Origin: an uncultured Prevotella sp. | GTDB lineage: Bacteria > Bacteroidota > Bacteroidia > Bacteroidales > Bacteroidaceae | Length of the DNA: 7,343 nucleotides | Assembly (NCBI GenBank): GCA_900765465.1 | Contig: CAAFRM010000131.1 | Coordinates: forward strand, 1-7,343 | Direction: 5' to 3' | Notes under the pieces: model-generated | What the model saw: only the letters and a program-made list of their open reading frames with translations | The model's database searches: none | Told to the model about the DNA's origin: nothing | Shown here: positions 1 to 5,639 of the stretch, piece by piece | How the letters are laid out: the number at the start of each line of letters is the position of its first letter | Numbering within the stretch: position 1 is the first letter of the stretch | Translations under genes and position numbers: made by a program

Positions 1-116
1 TCAGCCACTTAACCAAATTTTATTAGTTATATTACGTTAATTAACTCTCTCATTTTCAATCGATTACATAAGAATTAACAGAGTATTGCATATACATATT
101 ATATATAAAATCTATG

Positions 117-124
117 CAAAGGTA
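117..124 (-). promoter_or_regulatory. Leftward Bacteroidetes -7 promoter element
   Basis: Read on the minus strand, 124-117 is TACCTTTG followed by CATA, an exact match to the Bacteroidetes -7 consensus TAnnTTTG. The -33 region is weaker: no TTTG at the ideal spacing, only TTTC at about 149-146. Transcription would start near 113 and run off the left edge, so the target gene is outside the window and would have a leader of more than 110 nt. No start codon with a sustained frame is visible between 113 and 1. Confidence 0.55.
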
Positions 125-159
125 CATCTATTTGATGTTAATTTAGAAAAAGAAAAGTA

Positions 160-242
160 CTACCTTTTATTTTAACACTTTCAAGTGAAAAACAGCCGTT
201 TTAATGGCAAAAGCCGCCTAAAAGTGTTAAAAAACGAGGTAG
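160..242. repeat. Long two-part inverted repeat
   Basis: Two nested pairs of arms form one stem. The inner arms are 12 bp and perfect: TTTTAACACTTT at 170-181 and AAAGTGTTAAAA at 221-232. The outer arms are 6 bp and perfect: CTACCT at 160-165 and AGGTAG at 237-242. A 4-nt poorly paired segment separates them on each side. The apex (182-220) contains a smaller GGC-AAAA-GCC hairpin at 206-215. In the leftward direction the stem is followed by a T-rich stretch (about 159-146), so it could stop transcripts coming from the recombinase gene. It could also be a recombinase binding site or element end. The function is not established. Confidence 0.6.
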
Positions 243-251
243 CGAGTTTAA

Positions 252-292
252 AAGCAAAGACAGCACCTCTTACCAGAAATGCTGCTTTGCTT
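252..292 (-). terminator. Possible terminator hairpin after the recombinase gene
   Basis: AAGCAAAG-a-CAGC at 252-264 pairs with GCTG-CTTTGCTT at 281-292: 12 bp with one bulged A at 260 and a 16-nt loop. It begins 27 nt downstream of the recombinase stop codon in the direction of transcription. On the minus strand the stem runs into only four T residues, then AAA, so the U-tract is weak. The larger inverted repeat at 160-242 lies just beyond and may act as a second stop. The hairpin is clear; terminator function is inferred. Confidence 0.4.
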
Positions 293-319
293 ATATATAT
301 AAATAGGTGTAACTGGTAT

Positions 320-1777
320 TTATCTCTGTCTTTCAAAGAACTTAGTCTGTTTCTTTGTCTTGTTTACGACCTTTATCTGTATGGTACACTTTACCGGAAC
401 AGAAGAATCAAGATTAGCCATAAGCTGCGCAATAATCTCTTCGGCATCCACGTAACCCTTACCTTCACATTTGGCAACGACTTCACCCATATAGAAAGCT
501 TCTGCTTCCAATTCTACCTTGTCATCTATCTTATCGAAGCTGGTAATCTTATTTCTGGAGAGGCGTTTACTTTTCTCATTAGTAAAGAAGACCTTCTCCA
601 CAACACCCTCATTTAGTTCCCACGCTCTGGAAAAATCCGGCTTGACATATCCCATAGTGACCTTGTGTGCACTGACGTGATTCATTGCAAAGCCAATTTC
701 CTCGTAGTTGGCACCAACATCATTTTGAGCAATCGTTGCCCAAGTATGGCGAAATGTATAAGGCGTATAATGTACACCTTCCGGCAAAGCCAGCTGATCC
801 TTACATATCATTTTCAAATAGTTGTGCATCAAGGAATTTAATCCGCCAACAGTACGATTTTTGTGGAAGTTAAAGAGATAAGGATCATCTTCCTCTGTTT
901 TATATCTTTCAAAGGTAGGAATCAACATATCAGGTACTTTCATTTCTATGTATGCATGATCTTCACGGCGACCCTTGGTCTTTCTTCTCTCATAATGCAG
1001 GATTCCGTCAAAGAAGCTACTCTTCTGCATATAATAAAGGTCAACCACGTTGATACCGGCAAGACAGAGCATCATCTTACAGATGTCAATCGTCATCTGA
1101 GCCTTTTCGTTCTTTGGCTCCAAGGCAAAGAAGACACGGCACTCTTCCATCGTGATGGCACGTTTGTCAGCTCTATCTATCTTAGGTATCTTAACCTTAA
1201 TCCAAGGGTTGTTCTGGATATATACTATGTTGTTGTCATAGTCATTATACTGCTTGATACCTTCCTTGAATATCTTTCTTATCAAGGTTGGATAGGAAAA
1301 CTTGGCCGCACGGCTCTTATTCAAGCTACGGATCCACCCCTCGACAAACTTAACCGTAAGCTGACAAAACATAACATTATCACTTTCAGCATACTTCTCC
1401 AGATTGCTTAATGCCAGTTCATAAGAATAGACCGTGTTGGGTACAAGAGTGTCATAGAGTGTATTGATGTATTCTCTGGCAAACTTTGAGAAGCTGATGT
1501 CCTGATTACTCATTTCTACATAGTTCTTCACTTCTTCCAAAGTCCAGGAACTTATATCCACATGATTGAGTCTCGTAATCCATTCGTTGATTATAGACAT
1601 AAGAGAGTTGAGAACAAAGGTATCCTTGATTTCCTTTGTTCCTGCAACCAGACCTTTCTCATTAACCAACTTGTCGGTCTTGATATAACATATTCTTCTG
1701 TTGTGCGTCAGTCTGATATACACCGTATAGAAACCATCTTTACGTTTTTTCTGCACAACTATTTTAAATGTAGCCAT
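320..1777 (-). CDS. Tyrosine-type site-specific recombinase/integrase, Bacteroidetes type
   Basis: A 485-residue protein built like Bacteroidetes integrases. Residues about 1-75 resemble the arm-type DNA-binding domain, 90-180 the SAM-like core-binding domain, and 200-385 the catalytic domain. The TFRHTWAT block at 341-348 supplies the second catalytic Arg (R343); MNH (H367) matches the usual LGH motif; Y377 in GYVKP is the likely nucleophile; K266 or K268 could be the beta-hairpin Lys. Two canonical residues differ: the first Arg (normally GLR) reads GIN at 241-243, so N243 replaces it, and the His of HxxR is Y340. GIN-type substitutions occur, as far as I recall, in a subset of Bacteroidetes integrases, so loss of activity does not follow. 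About 108 residues follow Y377, more than usual; this tail has an acidic part (about 413-436) and a Lys-rich end. The base composition is more AT-rich than the genes to the right, suggesting acquisition. No other mobility genes are visible, so it may serve a tiny element, a larger element extending left, or local inversion. Confidence 0.9.
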   Translation of the reverse strand: MATFKIVVQKKRKDGFYTVYIRLTHNRRICYIKTDKLVNEKGLVAGTKEIKDTFVLNSLMSIINEWITRLNHVDISSWTLEEVKNYVEMSNQDISFSKFAREYINTLYDTLVPNTVYSYELALSNLEKYAESDNVMFCQLTVKFVEGWIRSLNKSRAAKFSYPTLIRKIFKEGIKQYNDYDNNIVYIQNNPWIKVKIPKIDRADKRAITMEECRVFFALEPKNEKAQMTIDICKMMLCLAGINVVDLYYMQKSSFFDGILHYERRKTKGRREDHAYIEMKVPDMLIPTFERYKTEEDDPYLFNFHKNRTVGGLNSLMHNYLKMICKDQLALPEGVHYTPYTFRHTWATIAQNDVGANYEEIGFAMNHVSAHKVTMGYVKPDFSRAWELNEGVVEKVFFTNEKSKRLSRNKITSFDKIDDKVELEAEAFYMGEVVAKCEGKGYVDAEEIIAQLMANLDSSVPVKCTIQIKVVNKTKKQTKFFERQR

Positions 1778-1930
1778 ACTCTAAACTATTTCTAAATTTA
1801 TAGGAATGTAATGCACATTCTACCGTGCAGAACGTTCCACAAAAGCCGTTAATATTTAAATAATATTAAAAACAAATCTCTAAATAACTAATAATCAGCC
1901 AGTTGCAAAATAAGAGGAATTATTTCACTG
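1778..1930 (-). other. Long structured leader of the recombinase gene
   Basis: The recombinase promoter lies about 150 nt before its ATG, so this stretch is probably its 5' leader. It holds several small inverted repeats: GAATGT/ACATTC (1804-1809, 1815-1820), TGCAC/GTGCA (1812-1816, 1825-1829), an AT-only palindrome with 8-bp arms TTAATATT/AATATTAA (1849-1869), and AAATAA/TTATTT (1908-1925). Part of 1840-1848 (CAAAAGCCG) recurs in the left flank at 208-216. No small reading frame with a convincing start was recognised. The repeats may be recombinase or regulator binding sites, or RNA structure limiting recombinase synthesis; the sequence does not decide. Confidence 0.45.
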
Positions 1931-1961
1931 CAAAGTTAGCAAAAAAGATTCTTATTACAAA
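1931..1961 (-). promoter_or_regulatory. Promoter of the recombinase gene
   Basis: On the minus strand, TTTG (1961-1958), exactly 19 nt of spacer, then TAACTTTG (1938-1931) match the Bacteroidetes primary sigma-factor promoter. Transcription would start near 1927, giving a leader of about 150 nt. The promoter overlaps that of the rightward lipoprotein gene. Confidence 0.7.
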
Positions 1962-1970
1962 GTTTTTTAC

Positions 1971-1978
1971 TATCTTTG
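1971..1978 (+). promoter_or_regulatory. Promoter -7 element of the lipoprotein gene
   Basis: TATCTTTG matches the Bacteroidetes -7 consensus and lies 45 nt before the ATG at 2024. The matching -33 site would fall near 1948-1952 (ATTCT), a poor match to TTTG, so the promoter may be weak or need help. Its -33 region sits between the -7 and -33 elements of the opposing recombinase promoter. Confidence 0.6.
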
Positions 1979-2023
1979 TGCCCAAAATAAGCAAATAAAT
2001 AGAAATTTTAAGAATTCGAAAAC

Positions 2024-2503
2024 ATGATTAGGAAAACAATATCCTGTATGGCTATCGCCGTAGCAGCCATACTGACAAGCGTTTACACCCTTACGGGATG
2101 CCAATCTCATCAGGGTGACGAAAATCAGCTGGAGAATGACATTGATTCATTCGCCACCTACTACTTCAACTGGCAGTTCCCCAAGACTCTAAAGTACTGC
2201 ACCCAGAGTTCGGAACCCTGGCTCCGCTATGCTGCCAGCAACGTGCATCAGGCGGATGTAGATCTGCTGCGTACCAAGGCTGAGGATGCCACGGTAGAAA
2301 TCAACGACATCGACTTCAGCGACGACGGAGCAAACGCCACCGTCAGCATCACCGTATATAATTTTCTGCAGATGGACACCATCGGGCAGGAAGCCCACCT
2401 CGTAGAAGAGGCCGACTTCCACCTGCCGATGCGTATCGAGAACGGGGTATGGAAGATTAGAATGGTAAACCTACCGCGAAGTGAAAGGCGAAATCACGAC
2501 TGA
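2024..2503 (+). CDS. Small secreted lipoprotein, possibly NTF2-like fold
   Basis: A 159-residue protein with a clear lipoprotein signal: positive N-terminus (MIRK), hydrophobic stretch at about 8-22, and lipobox LTGC with Cys26 as the lipidated residue. It should be anchored in the outer or inner membrane, facing the periplasm or surface. The mature part has a helical, aromatic region (about 38-72) followed by alternating strands (about 89-115 and 125-149) ending in a GVWKI-type strand. That order resembles the NTF2-like/DUF4878-type small lipoproteins common in Bacteroidales, but this is a resemblance, not a family assignment. Its last 15 codons are antisense to the end of tamL, and there is no terminator between the two convergent genes. 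The function is unknown. Confidence 0.85.
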   Translation: MIRKTISCMAIAVAAILTSVYTLTGCQSHQGDENQLENDIDSFATYYFNWQFPKTLKYCTQSSEPWLRYAASNVHQADVDLLRTKAEDATVEINDIDFSDDGANATVSITVYNFLQMDTIGQEAHLVEEADFHLPMRIENGVWKIRMVNLPRSERRNHD

Positions 2504-4637
2504 GCTTTGGGTGAATGATCGCCCAATGCTCATCCCCACTCTCGTAGGCAGGATTGATTGCCTTCATACCCATATCGAATCGGAGGATGAAATAATCGAA
2601 GTTCAACCTCAGACCCATACCATACGCCGCAGCAATCTGCTTGTAGAACTTATCTAACTTAAACTGTCCGTTGGGCTGCTCATCATATTTTCTGAGCGTC
2701 CAGATATTACCTGCATCCACAAACAGGGCACCTTCGAATTTCCAGAACAAAGGAGTGCGGTACTCGGCATTCAGGTCGAGCTTCATATCACCCGTCTGGT
2801 TGATGAAGTCGATGCGCCCGTCATTGCCCTTGTATCCGCCAGGTCCCAGCTCTCTTACGCCCCAGCCTCTCACCGAGTTGGCACCACCCGAGAAATACCG
2901 TTTCTCGAAAGGCAGCACCTTGCTGTTGCCGTAAGGATACGCCACGCCGATGCCTGCATGCAGCGCCAGCACGTTGCGGTCGTCGAAGCGCACCAGATGG
3001 GTGTAGTCGAAATCAGCCTTGGCATACTGGGCATAGGCGATATTGATGAAGGTACGCTGCCCCTGAGAATTTATCTTGAAATTCAGAGCCTTGGAGAAAG
3101 CGCTGAGCAGATTGCCCGAAGACTCCACATTCAGTCGGAAGGCATCTACCCCATCGCTATAGTTCAATCCGAATCCCATCTTCATGATGAAGATATCCTC
3201 ATAGTTATAGCGCAGGATGGCATTTCTGTTATCTACATCATCCAGATAGTCGCGCTTGAAAGTCTCTGAAATCCAAGGCATATATACATAGTTGAGGTCG
3301 AGCAGGTCGAATCGCCAGTTGAGATGATGGCGGGGTTCAGCCCAGCGGTAGCGCCATGCCATGGAGAAGACGCGACGATGGAACTCCGGACGGTTCTGGA
3401 GGTCCCAGGCCACCGAATACTCCGTATTGGCAGTCTGTCTTCTTCTGAAATTCTTAGACAGCAGCGGTGCCACGAAGCGTGGGAACACCAGCTTGCTCTC
3501 TATCGAATACTCCTGATAGTTCTGGTCCTGATAGCCCTCCAGTCCGGTGATAGCCTCGTAGGCACCACGCAGCTCGATACTCAGCTGTTCGCTACCCCGG
3601 AAGAGGTTTCTGTTGGTATATGTGAGTGAAGCCGCAGCACCCAGGTCGCCAGCCGTATTGGTTCCTTCCGGCTGGAAGGAGATGGTAGAAGGCTTGTTGG
3701 TGCTGATCTGGATATTGCAATCGAGCATTCCGCTATCGGGAGCTTCCACGAATCGGATATTGGTATATTTCACCGCCTGCAGGCGTGCGAAATTATTATA
3801 CGTACGTTGCAGGGCAGAGGCGCTGTAGGGACTTCCCTCCTTCAGGGCTGTGGCATTCAGGAGCACCTGATGGCGCAGGTGGATGCGGTCGCTGTCGTTG
3901 CTGAGATAGTTGATTTTCCTGATCTCGTATCGTGAGTGCGGGGTTTCCGGCGCATTACTGTTAGCCTTGTAGTTCATCAGATGCAGGGTAACGCCGATGT
4001 CTTTCCTGCCCGTGATGGTATCGGCAGAAAAGTGGATGAAATCCTTGTTGAAGCGGAAGTATCCATCATCAATGAGGAGATTGGAAATACGCTTGCGCTC
4101 ATTATCCAGCGCCTCTACCGTGAAACGCATTCCCGGCTTCAGCATCTGGTTATCAGGATTATCCAGCTGCAATCTATCCTGTATGTTCTTATCCTCTATG
4201 TCATACTCCACCTTGCCAATGAGGAACGGCTCACCGGGATGCAACAGATAGGTGGCATCCAGCTTCGGGGCTTTCTTCCGCTTCCTGGTTCCGCCCTTCG
4301 CCCAATCCTCTCCGTGAACGGTGGTATAGAGGGATACGCCAGCGTGCAGGAATCCCTGGTTCTGCATCGCCGTGAGCAGGTCCTGGCAAGTGAGTCGAGC
4401 CTGGATGGAATCATAGATGACGGGCTTCTTGCTGAACGGGTTTTTAAAGAGTGCAAAGAGCTTCGGCTTCTCTTTCTGTCGCACATACTGCTTGAGCGCC
4501 CCTGCATCATATTCCGCAGAGTCGCTCTTCACTTCCACCTTATTTAATATATACTCCCCCTCCTGCACATACTTGCTGGCAGAACATCCAGCCAGAACCA
4601 GTGGCAGGGCGAGAACTGAAATCTTCTGTATTTTCAC
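2457..4637 (-). CDS. tamL: TamL: BamA/TamA-family outer-membrane assembly lipoprotein
   Basis: From the GTG at 4637 the protein has 726 residues. It begins with a short lipoprotein signal (MKIQKI, hydrophobic core, lipobox LAGC with Cys18), so it is anchored by lipid as well as by its barrel, the hallmark of Bacteroidetes TamL. Residues about 25-300 hold POTRA-like repeats; about 315-726 form the surface-antigen (D15) beta-barrel. The VRGW motif at 589-592 inside SGGANSVRGWG is the conserved loop-6 motif of Omp85 proteins, and the chain ends in a Phe-terminated beta-signal (FHFAVGLPF). By family it should work with a TamB-like partner in outer-membrane protein or lipid assembly; no tamB is in the window. 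An ATG at 4700 would add 21 residues, but the promoter at 4659-4689 lies inside that extension, and the added residues spoil the signal peptide, so the GTG is preferred. The 3' end overlaps the lipoprotein gene by 47 bp. Confidence 0.9.
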   Translation of the reverse strand: MKIQKISVLALPLVLAGCSASKYVQEGEYILNKVEVKSDSAEYDAGALKQYVRQKEKPKLFALFKNPFSKKPVIYDSIQARLTCQDLLTAMQNQGFLHAGVSLYTTVHGEDWAKGGTRKRKKAPKLDATYLLHPGEPFLIGKVEYDIEDKNIQDRLQLDNPDNQMLKPGMRFTVEALDNERKRISNLLIDDGYFRFNKDFIHFSADTITGRKDIGVTLHLMNYKANSNAPETPHSRYEIRKINYLSNDSDRIHLRHQVLLNATALKEGSPYSASALQRTYNNFARLQAVKYTNIRFVEAPDSGMLDCNIQISTNKPSTISFQPEGTNTAGDLGAAASLTYTNRNLFRGSEQLSIELRGAYEAITGLEGYQDQNYQEYSIESKLVFPRFVAPLLSKNFRRRQTANTEYSVAWDLQNRPEFHRRVFSMAWRYRWAEPRHHLNWRFDLLDLNYVYMPWISETFKRDYLDDVDNRNAILRYNYEDIFIMKMGFGLNYSDGVDAFRLNVESSGNLLSAFSKALNFKINSQGQRTFINIAYAQYAKADFDYTHLVRFDDRNVLALHAGIGVAYPYGNSKVLPFEKRYFSGGANSVRGWGVRELGPGGYKGNDGRIDFINQTGDMKLDLNAEYRTPLFWKFEGALFVDAGNIWTLRKYDEQPNGQFKLDKFYKQIAAAYGMGLRLNFDYFILRFDMGMKAINPAYESGDEHWAIIHPKLSRDFAFHFAVGLPF

Positions 4638-4638
4638 G

Positions 4639-4657
4639 AATCTAATCCTTTTAGATT
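4639..4657 (-). promoter_or_regulatory. tamL: Ribosome binding site of tamL inside a small hairpin
   Basis: Perfect 7-bp arms AATCTAA (4639-4645) and TTAGATT (4651-4657) enclose a 5-nt loop that reads AAGGA on the coding (minus) strand. AAGGA lies 8 nt before the GTG at 4637, good Shine-Dalgarno spacing, and helps decide the start. Transcription probably begins near 4655, so the transcript would keep only about 5 bp of the stem. Whether the hairpin regulates translation is unknown. Confidence 0.5.
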
Positions 4658-4658
4658 G

Positions 4659-4689
4659 CAAAGATAGTGTAAAACGAAGAAAATACAAA
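4659..4689 (-). promoter_or_regulatory. tamL: Promoter of tamL
   Basis: Minus-strand TTTG (4689-4686), a 19-nt spacer and TATCTTTG (4666-4659) form a perfect Bacteroidetes promoter. The start of transcription is expected near 4655, about 18 nt before the GTG start, which gives a very short leader. It stands back to back with the promoter of the methyltransferase gene, with 18 nt between the two -33 elements. Confidence 0.75.
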
Positions 4690-4707
4690 ATATTTAGCAC
4701 TTTTTAT

Positions 4708-4738
4708 TTTGTATTGTCTGCTTTTTATGCTACCTTTG
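4708..4738 (+). promoter_or_regulatory. Promoter of the methyltransferase gene run
   Basis: TTTG (4708-4711), a 19-nt spacer and TACCTTTG (4731-4738) form a perfect Bacteroidetes promoter. Transcription would begin near 4742, about 26 nt before the ATG at 4768. It is the only promoter recognised for the three rightward genes. Confidence 0.8.
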
Positions 4739-4767
4739 CATCCATTAAAGATTAGAAACAACAACAA

Positions 4768-5571
4768 ATGATTAGCAAGAATAAGATAAAATACATTCGT
4801 TCGCTCGAACTGAAGAAGAACCGCAACAAGGAAGGAAAGTTCGTGGCGGAAGGTTTCAAGGTAGTAGATGACCTGCTCGCCCTGCAACCTGCCGACCTCA
4901 TTGTGGCTACCCAGGAGTGGCTCCACGGCAAGCACCTTGCGGATCAGACAGAAGTGATAGAGGTGACCGAGGAGGAGCTGAAGAAGGTGAGCTTCCTGCA
5001 GCATCCGCAGCAGGTACTGGCCGTTTTCAGACAGGATACCGGCTGCAATAAGCAGGATTCCAACAACTCTCAGGAAGAGGCGAAGGAGAAGAACTTCGGC
5101 TTTTCTAAAATCAACACCCAGGAACTGAGCCTCGCCCTGGATGGCGTGCAAGACCCGGGCAACCTGGGCACCATCATCCGCATTGCCGACTGGTTTGGCA
5201 TCACCCACATCTACTGCAGTCAGGATACTGCCGACGTGTATAACCCGAAGGTGGTACAGGCCACGATGGGCAGCATTGCGAGAGTGAAGGTGGAATATGG
5301 CAACCTGCTGGCTCTGGTGGAGTCATTGCCTGCAGATGTACCCGTTTATGGTACCCTGCTCGATGGCGACAACATCTATCAGCAGCAGCTGGAAAACCGG
5401 GGACTCATCGTGATGGGAAACGAAGGAAAAGGCATTTCGCCCGCCCTTGCCAAGAAGGTGAACCGAAGACTGCTCATCCCGAACTTCCCGGAAGGAAGAG
5501 CCACAGCCGATAGTCTGAACGTAGCGATCGCTACCGCCATCACCTGCTCGGAATTCAGAAGAAACTTTTAA
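4768..5571 (+). CDS. TrmH/SpoU-family RNA 2'-O-methyltransferase
   Basis: A 267-residue SPOUT-class enzyme expected to transfer methyl from S-adenosylmethionine to a ribose 2'-OH in rRNA or tRNA, in the cytoplasm. Residues about 1-88 match the SpoU substrate-binding domain (NRNKEGKFVAEGFKVV at 18-33). The knotted catalytic domain shows the three family motifs: motif 1 at 126-142 (PGNLGTIIRIA with N132 and R138), motif 2 at 213-224 (VMGNEGKGIS with E219), and motif 3 at 247-258 (ADSLNVAIATAI). A polar linker (about 89-117, rich in Gln, Asn, Glu and Lys) joins the domains. The target nucleotide cannot be read from sequence, so no gene symbol is given. It is divergent from tamL with back-to-back promoters, and probably heads a transcript with the two genes that follow. 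Confidence 0.92.
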   Translation: MISKNKIKYIRSLELKKNRNKEGKFVAEGFKVVDDLLALQPADLIVATQEWLHGKHLADQTEVIEVTEEELKKVSFLQHPQQVLAVFRQDTGCNKQDSNNSQEEAKEKNFGFSKINTQELSLALDGVQDPGNLGTIIRIADWFGITHIYCSQDTADVYNPKVVQATMGSIARVKVEYGNLLALVESLPADVPVYGTLLDGDNIYQQQLENRGLIVMGNEGKGISPALAKKVNRRLLIPNFPEGRATADSLNVAIATAITCSEFRRNF

Positions 5572-5572
5572 A

Positions 5573-5593
5573 GACCAAAAAGGTCAAAAGGTC
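5573..5593. repeat. Short GGTC repeat after the methyltransferase gene
   Basis: GACC-AAAAA-GGTC (5573-5585) forms a 4-bp stem, and GGTC is repeated at 5590-5593 after AAAA. It begins just after the methyltransferase stop codon. The stem is too short to be a confident terminator and no U-tract follows directly, so read-through into the next gene is likely. Confidence 0.35.
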
Positions 5594-5639
5594 AAAAGTG
5601 ATTTTTCGGAATAGTTAAACAGCATCAAATCATATAACT

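Larger units (their letters stand above)
1..319. other. AT-rich non-coding flank left of the recombinase gene
   Basis: No convincing gene lies here; open frames are short and lack recognisable protein character. The stretch is very AT-rich, with runs such as TATATATA at 293-300 and a perfect 10-bp palindrome GTTAATTAAC at 36-45. It holds a leftward Bacteroidetes-type promoter (117-124), a long two-part inverted repeat (160-242) and a terminator-like hairpin (252-292), listed separately. The 3' end of the recombinase gene enters from the right, so the flank probably separates that gene from a leftward gene beyond position 1. Its composition and repeats would suit the end of a mobile element, but no boundary can be proved from the window. 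Confidence 0.7.

Noticed and set aside
36..45. Palindrome GTTAATTAAC as an operator
   Set aside because: A 10-bp AT-rich palindrome in very AT-rich DNA is likely by chance, and no gene is placed to be controlled by it.
1..319. tRNA gene as an integration target beside the recombinase
   Set aside because: No cloverleaf-like arms or T-loop signature were seen on either strand of this flank or of 1778-2023.
185..616. Plus-strand open frame over the left repeat and recombinase 3' end
   Set aside because: It starts inside an inverted repeat and runs antisense to the recombinase; no protein-like features.
863..1411. 182-codon plus-strand open frame inside the recombinase gene
   Set aside because: Antisense to the SAM-like and catalytic domain codons, with no domain of its own.
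3936..4547. 203-codon plus-strand open frame inside tamL
   Set aside because: It lies opposite the POTRA-coding part of tamL, has low-information composition and no start context; a coding shadow.
4651..5208. 185-codon minus-strand open frame opposite the methyltransferase gene
   Set aside because: It covers both divergent promoters and the SpoU domain codons on the other strand, so it is not a plausible gene.
5573..5593. GGTC repeats as a CRISPR-like array or strong terminator
   Set aside because: Only two GGTC copies 4 nt apart and a 4-bp stem; far too short for either.
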